Of a stretch of 64,000 nucleotides of DNA, positions 8,779 through 17,487 are shown piece by piece. The position numbers were made by a program, and so were the translations under genes. Each line of letters starts with the position of its first letter. Positions within the stretch are counted from its first letter, which is position 1. Where the stretch lies: positions 62,001-126,000 of the forward strand of contig CACZAD010000008.1 in the NCBI GenBank assembly GCA_902779055.1. The letters are read 5' to 3'. The DNA is from Fibrobacter succinogenes (GTDB lineage: Bacteria; Fibrobacterota; Fibrobacteria; Fibrobacterales; Fibrobacteraceae). The notes beneath the pieces are model-generated. The model did not search any database. It saw only the letters and a program-made list of their open reading frames with translations, and was not told the origin of the DNA.

Positions 8779-9525
8779 TTAATCCGCGAAGCCGATGCGA
8801 GCTTGGAAATGGCATTGCGTCATATCGTCGGCGTTCATCCCGAAAAAGTAGGCGTGGTGGTTCGTGTTCTTGAACCTCACGATGTTGACTTTTCCGCCTA
8901 GCGGAATCTGCGTAATGTAGTTTATTTGTATTGAACGGATGCGTCTTGTCTTGATTTCCTGCGGATCCAGTGCGTCCATCACCCATTCCACGTAGCGGCA
9001 ATGGTTCACGTGCTTGTTCATATCCAGGTCACTGTACTTAGCGGTTTCTTGTGCGATAACCTTCGGTTCCAATTGCGGGTCCAGAATGTCCATCATTTCG
9101 GGGAGCGCGTTTTTTCCGGGAATGAGCGGAATCGGGTATGGCGAGTTGGCCGGGTTCTCGGCCTTGCCGGTTTTCATATTCACCAGGAGCCATGAAGACG
9201 TTGCCTGCGCGATGGAATGGCCCTGCGCATCGAGAATGGAATAGTCCTTGAGCCAGACTTTGTCCTTGATGATGTCCTTTGCCCACGTCGAGATCGAGAG
9301 CTTCTCGCCCCAGACGGGGTGGTGGAGTATGCGGATCTTCAGTCGCGTGATGACCGTGGTGTAGCCCGCCTTCATCATTTTCCAGATGCCAAAGCCGTTT
9401 TGCTCGGCGTCGGCGATGGCCGTTTCTTCCATAAAGAGGAAAAGGTTCGAGAGTTTGAGTCGGCTATGGTGGTCGCAGTCCGAGAAACGAACTTCAAAGT
9501 TTTTGGTCGTGACTTCCTGTTCCAT
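8779..9525 (-). CDS. Acyl-ACP thioesterase (FatA/FatB type)
   Basis: This 248-residue protein with two tandem hot-dog domains releases free fatty acids from acyl carrier protein in the cytoplasm. The N-terminal domain begins FEVRFSDCDHHSRLKLSNLF. The second carries NKHVNHCRYVEWVMD near residues 176-190, the N-x-HVN signature of the PF01643 family with its catalytic Asn/His. The ORF is open 17 codons further upstream, but GAGGAAA sits 4-5 nt before the ATG at 9525, which decides the start. It is divergent from aroA. Confidence 0.88.
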   Translation of the reverse strand: MEQEVTTKNFEVRFSDCDHHSRLKLSNLFLFMEETAIADAEQNGFGIWKMMKAGYTTVITRLKIRILHHPVWGEKLSISTWAKDIIKDKVWLKDYSILDAQGHSIAQATSSWLLVNMKTGKAENPANSPYPIPLIPGKNALPEMMDILDPQLEPKVIAQETAKYSDLDMNKHVNHCRYVEWVMDALDPQEIKTRRIRSIQINYITQIPLGGKVNIVRFKNTNHHAYFFGMNADDMTQCHFQARIGFAD

Positions 9526-9613
9526 GGTTTCCTCGCGTGGTTGTTTGATTTTCGCTCCGCTTTCGGGTCGCCCCAAAAGACAACGTTTGATAAAAATGTA
9601 TAATTTTTCTTGT

Positions 9614-10921
9614 ATGAACGATTTTCAATTTCGCCCTAGCTTTATTCAGCTTCCCGCTTATCATTCTTTCGAGGGGTCTTTGTGCTTGCCTGGCTCAAAG
9701 AGTATCACCAATCGAGTTTTTTTGATCTCTGCACTTGCCGAAGGGACGACGACGCTCAAGAACTTGCTCAAGAGCGACGATACCCGTTATATGGGCGAGG
9801 CTCTGAAGCAGCTAGGCGTCAAGATTGATTTTTCGGACGATTTTACCAATGCGGTCGTTGAAGGTCACGGTAAGCCGTTTGATGGCCCGAGCCCTTCTAT
9901 CGAGCTGTTCCTTGGAAATGCGGGAACGGCAATGCGCTCTCTCACGGCAGCCCTCACGCTTGGTTGGGGCAAGTTCATTTTGCGCGGCGAAGAACGTATG
10001 AGCGAACGTCCGATCCGCGACTTGGTCGATGCGCTCCGCACGCTCGGTGCCGACATCAAGTATCTGGAATCCGATGGCTATCCGCCCGTCCGCATCAAGG
10101 CTGATGGACTGGAGGGCGGCGATGTCAGCGTCCGTGGTAACATTTCGAGCCAGTACCTCACGGCGCTTTTGATCTGCGCTCCGTACTGCAAGGCTCCGCT
10201 CCACATCCACGTGGACGGCGAACTCATTTCGGCTCCGTACATCGAACTCACGCTCGACGTGATGAAGCGCTTTGGCATCGATGTGCGCCACGATGGTCTT
10301 ACGGACTTTTACGTTCCGCAGGGCTGCTACAAGTCTCCCGGAACGTTCTTTGTCGAAGGCGATGCTAGCTCGGCCAGCTATCCGCTTGCCGCAGCCGCGA
10401 TTGGCAAGGGCAAGGTGCGCGTGGTCGGCGTCGGTAGCGAAAGCCATCAGGGCGATGTCGGCTTTGCGAAGGTTCTCGAAAAGATGGGCGCCAAAGTCAC
10501 GATCGGTCCGGACTGGATCGAATGCGATGGCCGCGGTTGCGAACTCAAGGGCCTCGACATGAATTTGAACGACATCCCGGATGCGGCGATGACGGTTTCC
10601 GTGCTTGCCCTCTTTGCAAAGGGAACGACCACGATCCGTGGCATTGGCAGCTGGCGCGTCAAGGAAACGGACCGCATTGCGGCGATCTCGGCGGAACTCC
10701 AGAAGGTGGGCGCCCACGTGGTGGCCGACATGGATACGATTACGATTGATCCGCCCGAACTGTTGCAGCCGGCGACGATTGAAACTTACAACGACCACCG
10801 TATGGCGATGTGCTTTAGCCTTGTCTCGCTCGGCGGCGTCCCGATGAAGATTCTCGACCCTGCGTGCGTGAACAAGACTTATCCCCACTTCTTCGAAGAC
10901 TTCGGAAGGCTTGCCCAATGA
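9614..10921 (+). CDS. aroA: 3-phosphoshikimate 1-carboxyvinyltransferase (EPSP synthase)
   Basis: Sixth step of the shikimate pathway: transfers enolpyruvate from PEP to shikimate 3-phosphate. The 435-residue length is near the usual 427. Motifs seen are LPGSKSITNRVFLISALAEG near residue 26, LFLGNAGTAMRSLTA (PEP-binding loop), RPIRDLVDAL, ISSQYLTALL, the catalytic-region NDIPDAAMT, and RVKETDRIAA near the C-terminus. The start could be the ATG at 9614 or 9596. TATAAT at 9599-9604 argues for 9614 and for a very short or absent leader; no Shine-Dalgarno is visible. The stop overlaps the next ATG (ATGA), so translation is probably coupled. Confidence 0.95.
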   Translation: MNDFQFRPSFIQLPAYHSFEGSLCLPGSKSITNRVFLISALAEGTTTLKNLLKSDDTRYMGEALKQLGVKIDFSDDFTNAVVEGHGKPFDGPSPSIELFLGNAGTAMRSLTAALTLGWGKFILRGEERMSERPIRDLVDALRTLGADIKYLESDGYPPVRIKADGLEGGDVSVRGNISSQYLTALLICAPYCKAPLHIHVDGELISAPYIELTLDVMKRFGIDVRHDGLTDFYVPQGCYKSPGTFFVEGDASSASYPLAAAAIGKGKVRVVGVGSESHQGDVGFAKVLEKMGAKVTIGPDWIECDGRGCELKGLDMNLNDIPDAAMTVSVLALFAKGTTTIRGIGSWRVKETDRIAAISAELQKVGAHVVADMDTITIDPPELLQPATIETYNDHRMAMCFSLVSLGGVPMKILDPACVNKTYPHFFEDFGRLAQ

Positions 10922-12489
10922 TAAAATCCCTGAAGAAAATAGCGTGTCTTGCTGGCCTGGTTCTTGGTTTTGCTGCTGCAGATTCTGTAGCGGCGGATAC
11001 GCTTTCTATCTGGGTGATGGACAATGGTCTTGGTTCCAAGATTGCGGTGAACCGTCTTGCGAAAAAGTTCTATCGCGAAACGGGAACGCCGGTGAAGGTG
11101 ACCTCGCTGACGTGGAACGAGGCGTTCGACAGGATCTCTCGCACGTTGGCGGATTCGAATGCGTTTGCGCCTGACGTGATCCAGCTGGGTTCGACATGGG
11201 TTCCGCATTTTGCTGCGGCGGGTCATGTCCGTCCAATCGACTATCTGATGGCCGAAATTGACTCGGCCCGCTTTTTGGACGAAGGCCTTCGCAGCACGCA
11301 TATTTTCGGACGTCCCGAGTTTTATGCAGTTCCGTGGTTCATCGATGTCCGCGGATTCTTTGTGAACGAGCGCTTGTGGCAGCAGCTTGGGTTTGATGAA
11401 TCTGACATCGAGTCGTATCCGCAGTTCCTTGGCGTGATGAGGACGATTGCCAGCGCAGACCTCGTGACGGCGGCTGGCGTCAAGGTGACTCCGTTTGCGC
11501 TTCCGGGCAAGGACGATTGGGCCGGGCAGCAGAGCATGGCTCCGTTTATCTGGAGCCATGGTGGCGATTTTATTGTGCCGTCGGATAGCGGATACCGCAG
11601 TTCGCTTTTGGATTCGAACACGCTTGTCGGTCTTTCGCTCTACGCTAAAATTATGGGCGACCCGCACATGGCGCCTTACAGCTTGTCCGAGAATTCTTCG
11701 GATAATGCGAACGGCTTTGTCCGCTCGGAACGTGTGTTCCACTACGGAACTTCTGAACTGATCAAGCAGCTGGACTATCCTGAAAAGTCGGGCGGTCTTG
11801 CCAATTCGTCGATTGCAAAGGATGGCATCAAGGTCTTGAGCTTGCCCTCCGGTCCGAACGGAAAGTCCTCGTTCATGGGCGGGAGCCACCTGGCGCTTTG
11901 CAACAAGATTGATTCGTCCAAGTACGCCCTTGCAGAACGCTTGCTAGTCTATTTGCTCCGTGCCGATAATATCGATGCCTACTCGCGTCAGGTCGGGTTC
12001 TTGCCTGCGGACAGGAGCATTCTGCATATCTGGAATCGTGATGCGCGTTATTCCAAGATTGTGGCGAGCCTGGATCATTGCCGCAGTTTCCCGAACATCC
12101 CCGAATGGGGTGAAGTCGAAAAGGTGCTGGTCGGCATGTCGAACAGCATCGGCAATCTCTGTGCCAAGACGGGCAACTTGAAACGACGCAGCGCTCTCCT
12201 GGCAAAGGTCGTCTATGATGCTCACGTCAAGATCAACGAAATTCTCGGGCATTCCGAAACGTTGAATGAACCGGAAACCCTGCACCGCATCCAGCACTTC
12301 TTCTTGCAGGAATATCAGGAAGTCTATCCGAAAAATTCTACGGAATTCATAAGCCGTGGTGAGTTGCCGACCGTCGATGAATTCACTTACCGGATTGTAT
12401 CCTTCAAGGTTTTAGGTGTGGTTGTTGCTGGGTTTTTGGTGGTTTGTGTCTTTATCGTTATTCGCTATAGAAAAAGAAAGAAAAAGTAA
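10918..12489 (+). CDS. Membrane-tethered extracellular solute-binding protein (family 1-like)
   Basis: This 523-residue protein has an N-terminal signal sequence ending near ADSVAA. Its body resembles ABC-type family 1 (sugar) binding proteins: TLSIWVMDNG at the mature N-terminus, APDVIQLGSTW, AVPWFIDVRGFFVNERLW near residues 138-157, and SFMGGSHLALCN. Unusually, the C-terminus is a hydrophobic helix (FKVLGVVVAGFLVVCVFIVI) followed by RYRKRKKK, so the binding domain would be anchored with a basic cytoplasmic tail. No permease or ATPase gene is nearby. It overlaps aroA by 4 nt and is followed after 9 nt by the DD-peptidase gene. The ligand is unknown; sensing or scaffolding is as likely as transport. 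Confidence 0.75.
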   Translation: MIKSLKKIACLAGLVLGFAAADSVAADTLSIWVMDNGLGSKIAVNRLAKKFYRETGTPVKVTSLTWNEAFDRISRTLADSNAFAPDVIQLGSTWVPHFAAAGHVRPIDYLMAEIDSARFLDEGLRSTHIFGRPEFYAVPWFIDVRGFFVNERLWQQLGFDESDIESYPQFLGVMRTIASADLVTAAGVKVTPFALPGKDDWAGQQSMAPFIWSHGGDFIVPSDSGYRSSLLDSNTLVGLSLYAKIMGDPHMAPYSLSENSSDNANGFVRSERVFHYGTSELIKQLDYPEKSGGLANSSIAKDGIKVLSLPSGPNGKSSFMGGSHLALCNKIDSSKYALAERLLVYLLRADNIDAYSRQVGFLPADRSILHIWNRDARYSKIVASLDHCRSFPNIPEWGEVEKVLVGMSNSIGNLCAKTGNLKRRSALLAKVVYDAHVKINEILGHSETLNEPETLHRIQHFFLQEYQEVYPKNSTEFISRGELPTVDEFTYRIVSFKVLGVVVAGFLVVCVFIVIRYRKRKKK

Positions 12490-12498
12490 ATCCCGCTC

Positions 12499-14643
12499 AT
12501 GAAACGTTTGTTTAAAGCCGTGTCGTGCCTGGTGCCGTTCGTTGTCGCTCCGTTGTTTGCCCACGTCAATGTGGCTCCGTACAAGAGCTATGTGGATTCG
12601 ATTGTTCCGGGAGCCCATTTTGGTATGGCGCTCCGTTCTCTCAAGATGGGTAAAGAAATCGGGAACGTGAATGGCGATGAATATTTTACTCCGGCCAGTA
12701 CGCTCAAGACTTTGACGACGGCCGCTGCGCTCCATTATTTGCCGCTGGATTACGAACCGAAAACCGAAGTGACGGTGCTTGGCGACATCAAGAAAAAAAC
12801 GCTTATGGGAACGCTCAGGGTTCGTGGCGAAGGTGACCCGAACATTTCGGCGCGCTATTACGATGATCCGTTCTATATTCTGAACAATATGGCCGATTCC
12901 ATCCGTGCGCTGGGTATCGATACGATTGTCGGCAATATCGAGTTGGATACGAGCTATTACAAGGGGCCGTGGAAGCCCGAAAACTGGCGCTCGAACTATT
13001 ATGATTCCTGGTACGGTGCCGAAATTGCGCCGCTTGGTTTTAACGATAACTGTGTGACGATCCGTTTTTGGCCGGGTTATTATCACGGCGACACGGCTGT
13101 GGTGTCGATTCAGCCGGATGTGGGTTATGTCAAGGTTGTAAATAAATTAAAGACGACGAGCGGAAAAAAGAAAAAGTGGGTCTATAGCATCGATCCGGAA
13201 ACGTCCATTATCACGCTTGGTGGAACCATTGGCGAATATGTCGATTCCGCAAGTATGGTGCTTCCGATCCGCAATCCGATCGGTTATTTCAGGGCGGCGT
13301 TCCTGTATGCGTTAAAGAATCGCGGTATCGTCTTTAAGGAATCCAAGTCGGGCAAGTCCAAGACGGAACTCAAAAAGTTTGCCGTATCGGCCGCTCCGCT
13401 CCTTAGCATTCTCGATGAAATCAATCAGCGCAGCCAGAACTTCCATGCCGAAACGCTGTTGCGCAATCTCGGTGCTATGGTGAAGGGCGACGGTAGCGTT
13501 GATGGCGGTAGGGTTGTCGAGAGCATGTTCCTTGCGGACATGGGTATTGATCCCGATGACTTTGAAGTGTTTGATGGCAGCGGACTTTCTCCAGACAACA
13601 AGGTGAAACCTTCTACTGTTGCAAGGTTGCTTGCGAAGATGGCCCGCCACCCGAAGGGACAGTATTACATCAACAGTCTGGCAAGTCCTGGCGTGGGTTC
13701 CGGTGCAAAGCGTATGCTGAATCTTGATGCGACTTGGCTGACCCGGTTCAAGACTGGCTACATTGCTGGCGTTCATGGCCTGGTCGGTTACATCAACACG
13801 ATGGATGGCGATACGCTGGTGGCGACGATGTACCTCAACGGAAATTGCGATGCTGCTGATTTGCGTGGCCGTGACATTCTCGACACGCTTTGGTTGCGCC
13901 TCATCAATTATACGAACAACAATTACAAGTCCCTGTTGCAGATGAAGTCGCTGTGGCTTGATGCCCAGGGCGTCTCGGGGCTGAACAAGCGCCTCGACCA
14001 TTTCTCGAAGGCCTTGATCGGAACACCTTACAAGCTTGGCCCGATGGGCGAAGGCCATTTTGACGCGGTCGAAGATAAACCGTTAGTTTATTTAGACTCC
14101 GTGGATTGCGTGACGTACCTGGAACACGTTGCTGCCCTTGCGATGGCCAAAAGCGAAAAGTCGTTGTACAGGCAGCTGCAGCGCCTGCGTTACAAGAACG
14201 GCAAGGTTAGCTTTTTGACCCGCAAGCATTACCTGCTGAACGACTGGATTGGCGAAGGGAAGTATGCGAAGATTATTCCGATGGAAGGCGAAGTCTCGGT
14301 GACGCGCACGATGCCCAAGACCGAGTTCTTCAAGAATCATCACGTGAAGTACACGGGAAAGGATATTCCGCTCAAGATCAATTATGTTCCATTGAGCAAG
14401 GCGATTGCGGATGCGAAAAAAGTTTATCACGGAAGCTTGAAGGTTCTTGGCTTAGGCATTGTCGGAAGTTCCGATAACATTGACTATACGCATACGGGTT
14501 TCGTGATTTATGCACCGGGGCAAAAGCCCGTCCTGCGCCACGCTTCATCGCAAAAGAAGCAGGTCGTTGAAGTCCCGCTCGCCGATTACCTCGAAACCCG
14601 CAAAATCCCCGGCGTCGCCTTCTTCAAGTTCATTCAGCACTAG
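12499..14643 (+). CDS. PBP4-type D-Ala-D-Ala carboxypeptidase fused to a DUF1460 domain
   Basis: This is a periplasmic peptidoglycan enzyme of 714 residues. Residues 1-22 form a signal peptide. Residues 25-470 are a peptidase S13 (DacB/PBP4) domain with the penicillin-binding motifs S67-T-L-K70, SQN near 312 and KTG near 418. The region from about 480 to 714 matches DUF1460, an NlpC/P60-like fold, with DSVDCVTYLEHVAAL (Cys537) and DYTHTGFVIY (His665) as a likely Cys-His pair. One chain could therefore cut both D-Ala cross-links and a gamma-D-Glu-type or amidase bond, which is inference. It is the last gene of the aroA operon. The stop is followed by intergenic repeats. Confidence 0.88.
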   Translation: MKRLFKAVSCLVPFVVAPLFAHVNVAPYKSYVDSIVPGAHFGMALRSLKMGKEIGNVNGDEYFTPASTLKTLTTAAALHYLPLDYEPKTEVTVLGDIKKKTLMGTLRVRGEGDPNISARYYDDPFYILNNMADSIRALGIDTIVGNIELDTSYYKGPWKPENWRSNYYDSWYGAEIAPLGFNDNCVTIRFWPGYYHGDTAVVSIQPDVGYVKVVNKLKTTSGKKKKWVYSIDPETSIITLGGTIGEYVDSASMVLPIRNPIGYFRAAFLYALKNRGIVFKESKSGKSKTELKKFAVSAAPLLSILDEINQRSQNFHAETLLRNLGAMVKGDGSVDGGRVVESMFLADMGIDPDDFEVFDGSGLSPDNKVKPSTVARLLAKMARHPKGQYYINSLASPGVGSGAKRMLNLDATWLTRFKTGYIAGVHGLVGYINTMDGDTLVATMYLNGNCDAADLRGRDILDTLWLRLINYTNNNYKSLLQMKSLWLDAQGVSGLNKRLDHFSKALIGTPYKLGPMGEGHFDAVEDKPLVYLDSVDCVTYLEHVAALAMAKSEKSLYRQLQRLRYKNGKVSFLTRKHYLLNDWIGEGKYAKIIPMEGEVSVTRTMPKTEFFKNHHVKYTGKDIPLKINYVPLSKAIADAKKVYHGSLKVLGLGIVGSSDNIDYTHTGFVIYAPGQKPVLRHASSQKKQVVEVPLADYLETRKIPGVAFFKFIQH

Positions 14644-14650
14644 CGCTGTC

Positions 14651-14722
14651 ATCCCGGACTCCGTTCCGGGATCACCTTACACAGTCCTAACCACTAACCA
14701 CTAATCACTGCGGCTTCGCCGC
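14651..14722. repeat. ATCCCGG palindrome, CTAACCA heptamer array and GCGGC hairpin
   Basis: ATCCCGG (14651-14657) pairs with CCGGGAT (14666-14672). It is followed by CTAACCA, CTAACCA, CTAATCA in tandem from 14687, then a GCGGC-TTC-GCCGC hairpin at 14710-14722 that overlaps the stop of the minus-strand gene. The segment lies between convergent genes and may terminate both. Confidence 0.6.
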
Positions 14723-15156
14723 TACAGCAGCGAATCTAGCGCCACGATGGCCACGAGGCTATGCTCGCTCCCGTCCGACTCAAAGACGGTCCAGGCGTCT
14801 GGCGCCCACCCGTAGGCGTTCATCGTGAGTTCGTTGCCCATCGCGATTTCGGCGGCCTCGATTTCTTCCCACTTGATGTACCCTGCTGGCGCCCTGTAGT
14901 AGCGCAGCATGCCGATGCTCTCCATCATTTCGGGGTAGTTGTCCACGAGCTTGTAAACGCAGTCCTTGTAGCTTTTGCCGTTCACGCGAACGACCTCGAA
15001 CGTACGGTTGTCCTGAAGGAACTTCGAAAGGTCGTCACGGTGCATCTCGATCTTGGCGTCCTTGCCAAAGAACGTGGTGAGTTCGCGGAAAACATCCGAA
15101 TCCTCTTCGATAAGCGGCGCGAGTCTTTTGATCTGCGATGTAATTTCTTCGGGCAT
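14722..15156 (-). CDS. Hypothetical protein
   Basis: This is a 144-residue acidic, apparently soluble protein with no signal peptide and no recognised domain. It starts MPEEITSQIKRLAPLIEEDSDVFREL and contains a KWEEIEAAEIAMGNEL stretch. The frame is open up to 15312, but the upstream part overlaps a dispersed repeat also found at 41055, so the ATG at 15156 is preferred. No clear Shine-Dalgarno is seen. It is convergent with the DD-peptidase gene. Confidence 0.6.
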   Translation of the reverse strand: MPEEITSQIKRLAPLIEEDSDVFRELTTFFGKDAKIEMHRDDLSKFLQDNRTFEVVRVNGKSYKDCVYKLVDNYPEMMESIGMLRYYRAPAGYIKWEEIEAAEIAMGNELTMNAYGWAPDAWTVFESDGSEHSLVAIVALDSLL

Positions 15157-15180
15157 ATGTAAAAAGTAGTAAGACTCTAA

Positions 15181-15312
15181 GCGTCGGCCAAGGAATACCT
15201 TCGCAAAAGTCTGCAAGGTGAGTGTCGCGACGGGCTGCTTGCAGACCGGCATGACCGAACCGCAGCGACGGACGCCGTAGGCGTCAACTCCGAGCTGGGG
15301 CCCCTCCCGCAT
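15181..15312. repeat. Dispersed intergenic element, copy 1
   Basis: It begins GCGTCGGCCAAGGA (15181-15194) and ends with a 28-nt block (15285-15312, core GAGCTGGGGCCCCTCCCGC) that is identical in copy 2 at 41055-41132. The middle part differs between copies and here holds GACGCC-GTA-GGCGTC (15271-15285). Both copies are in the same orientation, upstream of housekeeping operons (purA; ispA). Confidence 0.65.
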
Positions 15313-15371
15313 AATAGACCTTTTTTTGCGTTTTTATAGCGAAGCTCTTTTTTCCTAAAAAACATACTTAC

Positions 15372-15377
15372 TATCTT
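15372..15377 (+). promoter_or_regulatory. Putative -10 box of the purA operon
   Basis: TATCTT lies 75 nt before the purA ATG, in an AT-rich stretch just after the dispersed repeat. The same hexamer precedes several other genes in the window. No good -35 box is visible. Confidence 0.35.
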
Positions 15378-15452
15378 TATGGCGAAAAAGGGCTCCAGGG
15401 AAGTACCTTGGGGCAACCGTTTCGATTGTTTAAGAATTAAAACGAAGGAATT

Positions 15453-16736
15453 ATGGCAAATCGTGTTGTTATCGGCTCCCAGTGGGGCGACGAAGGAAAA
15501 GCCAAGGTTGTTGATTTCTTAACGCTCGATGCAGATATCATCGTGCGTTTCCAGGGCGGCGCTAACGCCGGACATACCGTGGAAGTGGGCGACAAGAAGT
15601 TCGTCTTCCACCTTATTCCCTCGGGCATTATGCACCCGGACAAGATTTGCGTCATCGGTAACGGCGTCGTGCTCGATCCGATCCAGACATTGAACGAAAT
15701 TGCAGACCTCCACACGAAGGGCATCAACCCGGAAGGTCGTCTGTTCATCGCTAACAACGCACACGTCGTGCTTCCGTACCACTCCACTTTGGACAAGGCC
15801 AAGGAAAAGAAGGCCGGCAAGGCCGCTATCGGTACCACGGGTCGCGGTATCGGTCCGTGCTATAGCGACAAGGTGAACCGCATTGGCGTGCGCGTGGGTG
15901 ACCTCATGGACGAACGCGAACTCCGTCCGCGTGTCGAAGCCATGGCCAAGGTCCACAACGAAGAATTCAAGGTGATGTACGATGTTCCGGAAATCGATCC
16001 GGAAGTGGTCATCAAGGACTACCTCGAACTCGGCCAGAAGATCAAGCCGTTCGTTGCCGACGTGAGCGAAATGCTTTACAAGGCCGTCAAGGAAGGCAAG
16101 CGCCTCGTGTTCGAAGGTGCCCAGGGCACTATCCTCGACGTCGACCAGGGTACCTACCCGTTTGTGACCTCCAGCAACACTGTTGCCGGTTACGCAAGCT
16201 GCGGCGCAGGCATTGGCCCCACGGCTATCGACCAGGTTGTCGGTGTCGTCAAGGCTTACACGACCCGCGTGGGTAACGGTCCGTTCCCGACCGAACTTTT
16301 GGACGAAACGGGCGACACGCTCCGTAAGATCGGTAACGAATACGGTGCAACGACCGGTCGTAACCGCCGTTGCGGTTGGTTTGACGCTCCGGTGGTCCGC
16401 AAGGCTGCCGTGGTGAACGGTCTTACCCACCTCGCCATCACCAAGCTCGACGTCCTCGATACGTTCGACACGATCAAGATCTGCACTCACTACGAATGCG
16501 ACGGCGAAAAGATCGAGAACTTCCCGAACCAGCTTTCCAAGGTCGGACGTTGCGTGCCGGTTTACGAAGAAATGCCGGGCTGGAAGTGCGATACCACCAA
16601 GTGCCGCAAGCTCGAAGAATTGCCGGCTAACGCTCGCAAGTACCTCGAACGCATGGCAGAACTTGTTGGCGTGAAGATCGGTATGATCTCTATCGGTGCC
16701 AAGCGCGATCAGAGCATCATCGTTGATCTCGACTAA
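15453..16736 (+). CDS. purA: Adenylosuccinate synthase
   Basis: It makes adenylosuccinate from IMP, aspartate and GTP, the first committed step to AMP. The length of 427 residues is normal. Motifs seen are GSQWGDEGKAK at residues 8-18 (phosphate loop), GGANAGHT with the catalytic His41, IGTTGRGIGPCYSDK, FEGAQGTILDVDQGTYPFVTSS and TTGRNRRCGW. The usual loop is GDEGKGK; here residue 17 is Ala. GAAGGA precedes the ATG. It heads a five-gene run with gaps of 6-23 nt (Crp-like regulator, PASTA, TPR lipoprotein, LolB-like lipoprotein). Confidence 0.97.
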   Translation: MANRVVIGSQWGDEGKAKVVDFLTLDADIIVRFQGGANAGHTVEVGDKKFVFHLIPSGIMHPDKICVIGNGVVLDPIQTLNEIADLHTKGINPEGRLFIANNAHVVLPYHSTLDKAKEKKAGKAAIGTTGRGIGPCYSDKVNRIGVRVGDLMDERELRPRVEAMAKVHNEEFKVMYDVPEIDPEVVIKDYLELGQKIKPFVADVSEMLYKAVKEGKRLVFEGAQGTILDVDQGTYPFVTSSNTVAGYASCGAGIGPTAIDQVVGVVKAYTTRVGNGPFPTELLDETGDTLRKIGNEYGATTGRNRRCGWFDAPVVRKAAVVNGLTHLAITKLDVLDTFDTIKICTHYECDGEKIENFPNQLSKVGRCVPVYEEMPGWKCDTTKCRKLEELPANARKYLERMAELVGVKIGMISIGAKRDQSIIVDLD

Positions 16737-16759
16737 ATAAGAAAAAAGGGGAAGATAGA

Positions 16760-17470
16760 ATGGACGCATCCACTGTTGATTTGCTGAAAGGTGTTGAACT
16801 GTTCTCGGAACTCAACGAAGAACAGTTGGGGATGATTGCTAACTTGGTAATCGTCAAGAACTTCAATCGTGATGAAACGGTGGTCCTTGAAGGTGATGAC
16901 TCGGTACAGGCTCTGTACCTCATTGCCGTGGGGTCCGTGCAGGTCTACATGACTGGTGCCGATGGACGCGAAACCATTTTGTCGTTCCTTGAACGTGGAG
17001 ACTTTTTCGGGGAAATGTCGCTGATTGACGGCGAACCCCGGTCTGCCTCCGTCCGCACGACGACTGATGCAACGTTGCTTATCATTCATCGTGATTCCTT
17101 CCTTAGCCTTATCCGCAAGTCTCCTGAAATTGCGATGGGCCTTATGAGCGAACTTTGCAAGAGGCTCCGCAAGGCAAACAAGCAAATCGGTTCGCTCTCT
17201 ACGATGTCTGTTTCTGGACGCGTGGCAGGGACGCTTCTCAACTTGATGCAAGAACGCGGTATGCGCATCCGTACAGATAACGGAAACATGGTGACTGTTA
17301 TTCACAATCGTCCGACGCAGCAGCAACTTGCCGATATGTCGGGCACGACGCGTGAAACGGTGAGTCGTATCTGCTCCTTGTTGGTAAAGACGAACGCCAT
17401 TGCGATGACCGGCAAGGATATCGTCATCTTTGACGAAGATGTGCTTCAGGAAAAAGCCACCAAAGGTTAA
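16760..17470 (+). CDS. Crp/Fnr family transcription regulator
   Basis: This 236-residue DNA-binding regulator has a cyclic-nucleotide-binding fold at about residues 12-130. It retains the cassette GEMSLIDGEPRSASV (Glu85, Arg94, Ser95), the residues that contact cAMP in CRP, so cyclic nucleotide binding is plausible. A winged helix at about 150-225 includes PTQQQLADMSGTTRETVSR. No Fnr-type cysteine cluster is present. Its GGGGA ribosome site is 23 nt after purA, so it is probably co-transcribed. Targets are unknown. Confidence 0.9.
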   Translation: MDASTVDLLKGVELFSELNEEQLGMIANLVIVKNFNRDETVVLEGDDSVQALYLIAVGSVQVYMTGADGRETILSFLERGDFFGEMSLIDGEPRSASVRTTTDATLLIIHRDSFLSLIRKSPEIAMGLMSELCKRLRKANKQIGSLSTMSVSGRVAGTLLNLMQERGMRIRTDNGNMVTVIHNRPTQQQLADMSGTTRETVSRICSLLVKTNAIAMTGKDIVIFDEDVLQEKATKG

Positions 17471-17487
17471 CACTGGTAAAGTTTGTT

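Noticed and set aside
9386..9613. 76-codon extension of aroA upstream
   Set aside because: It overlaps the divergent thioesterase gene and does not resemble EPSP synthase; the family's N-terminus begins after the ATG at 9614.
15157..15312. N-terminal extension of the hypothetical protein at 14722
   Set aside because: Its DNA is the dispersed repeat also present at 41055, so it is more likely non-coding.
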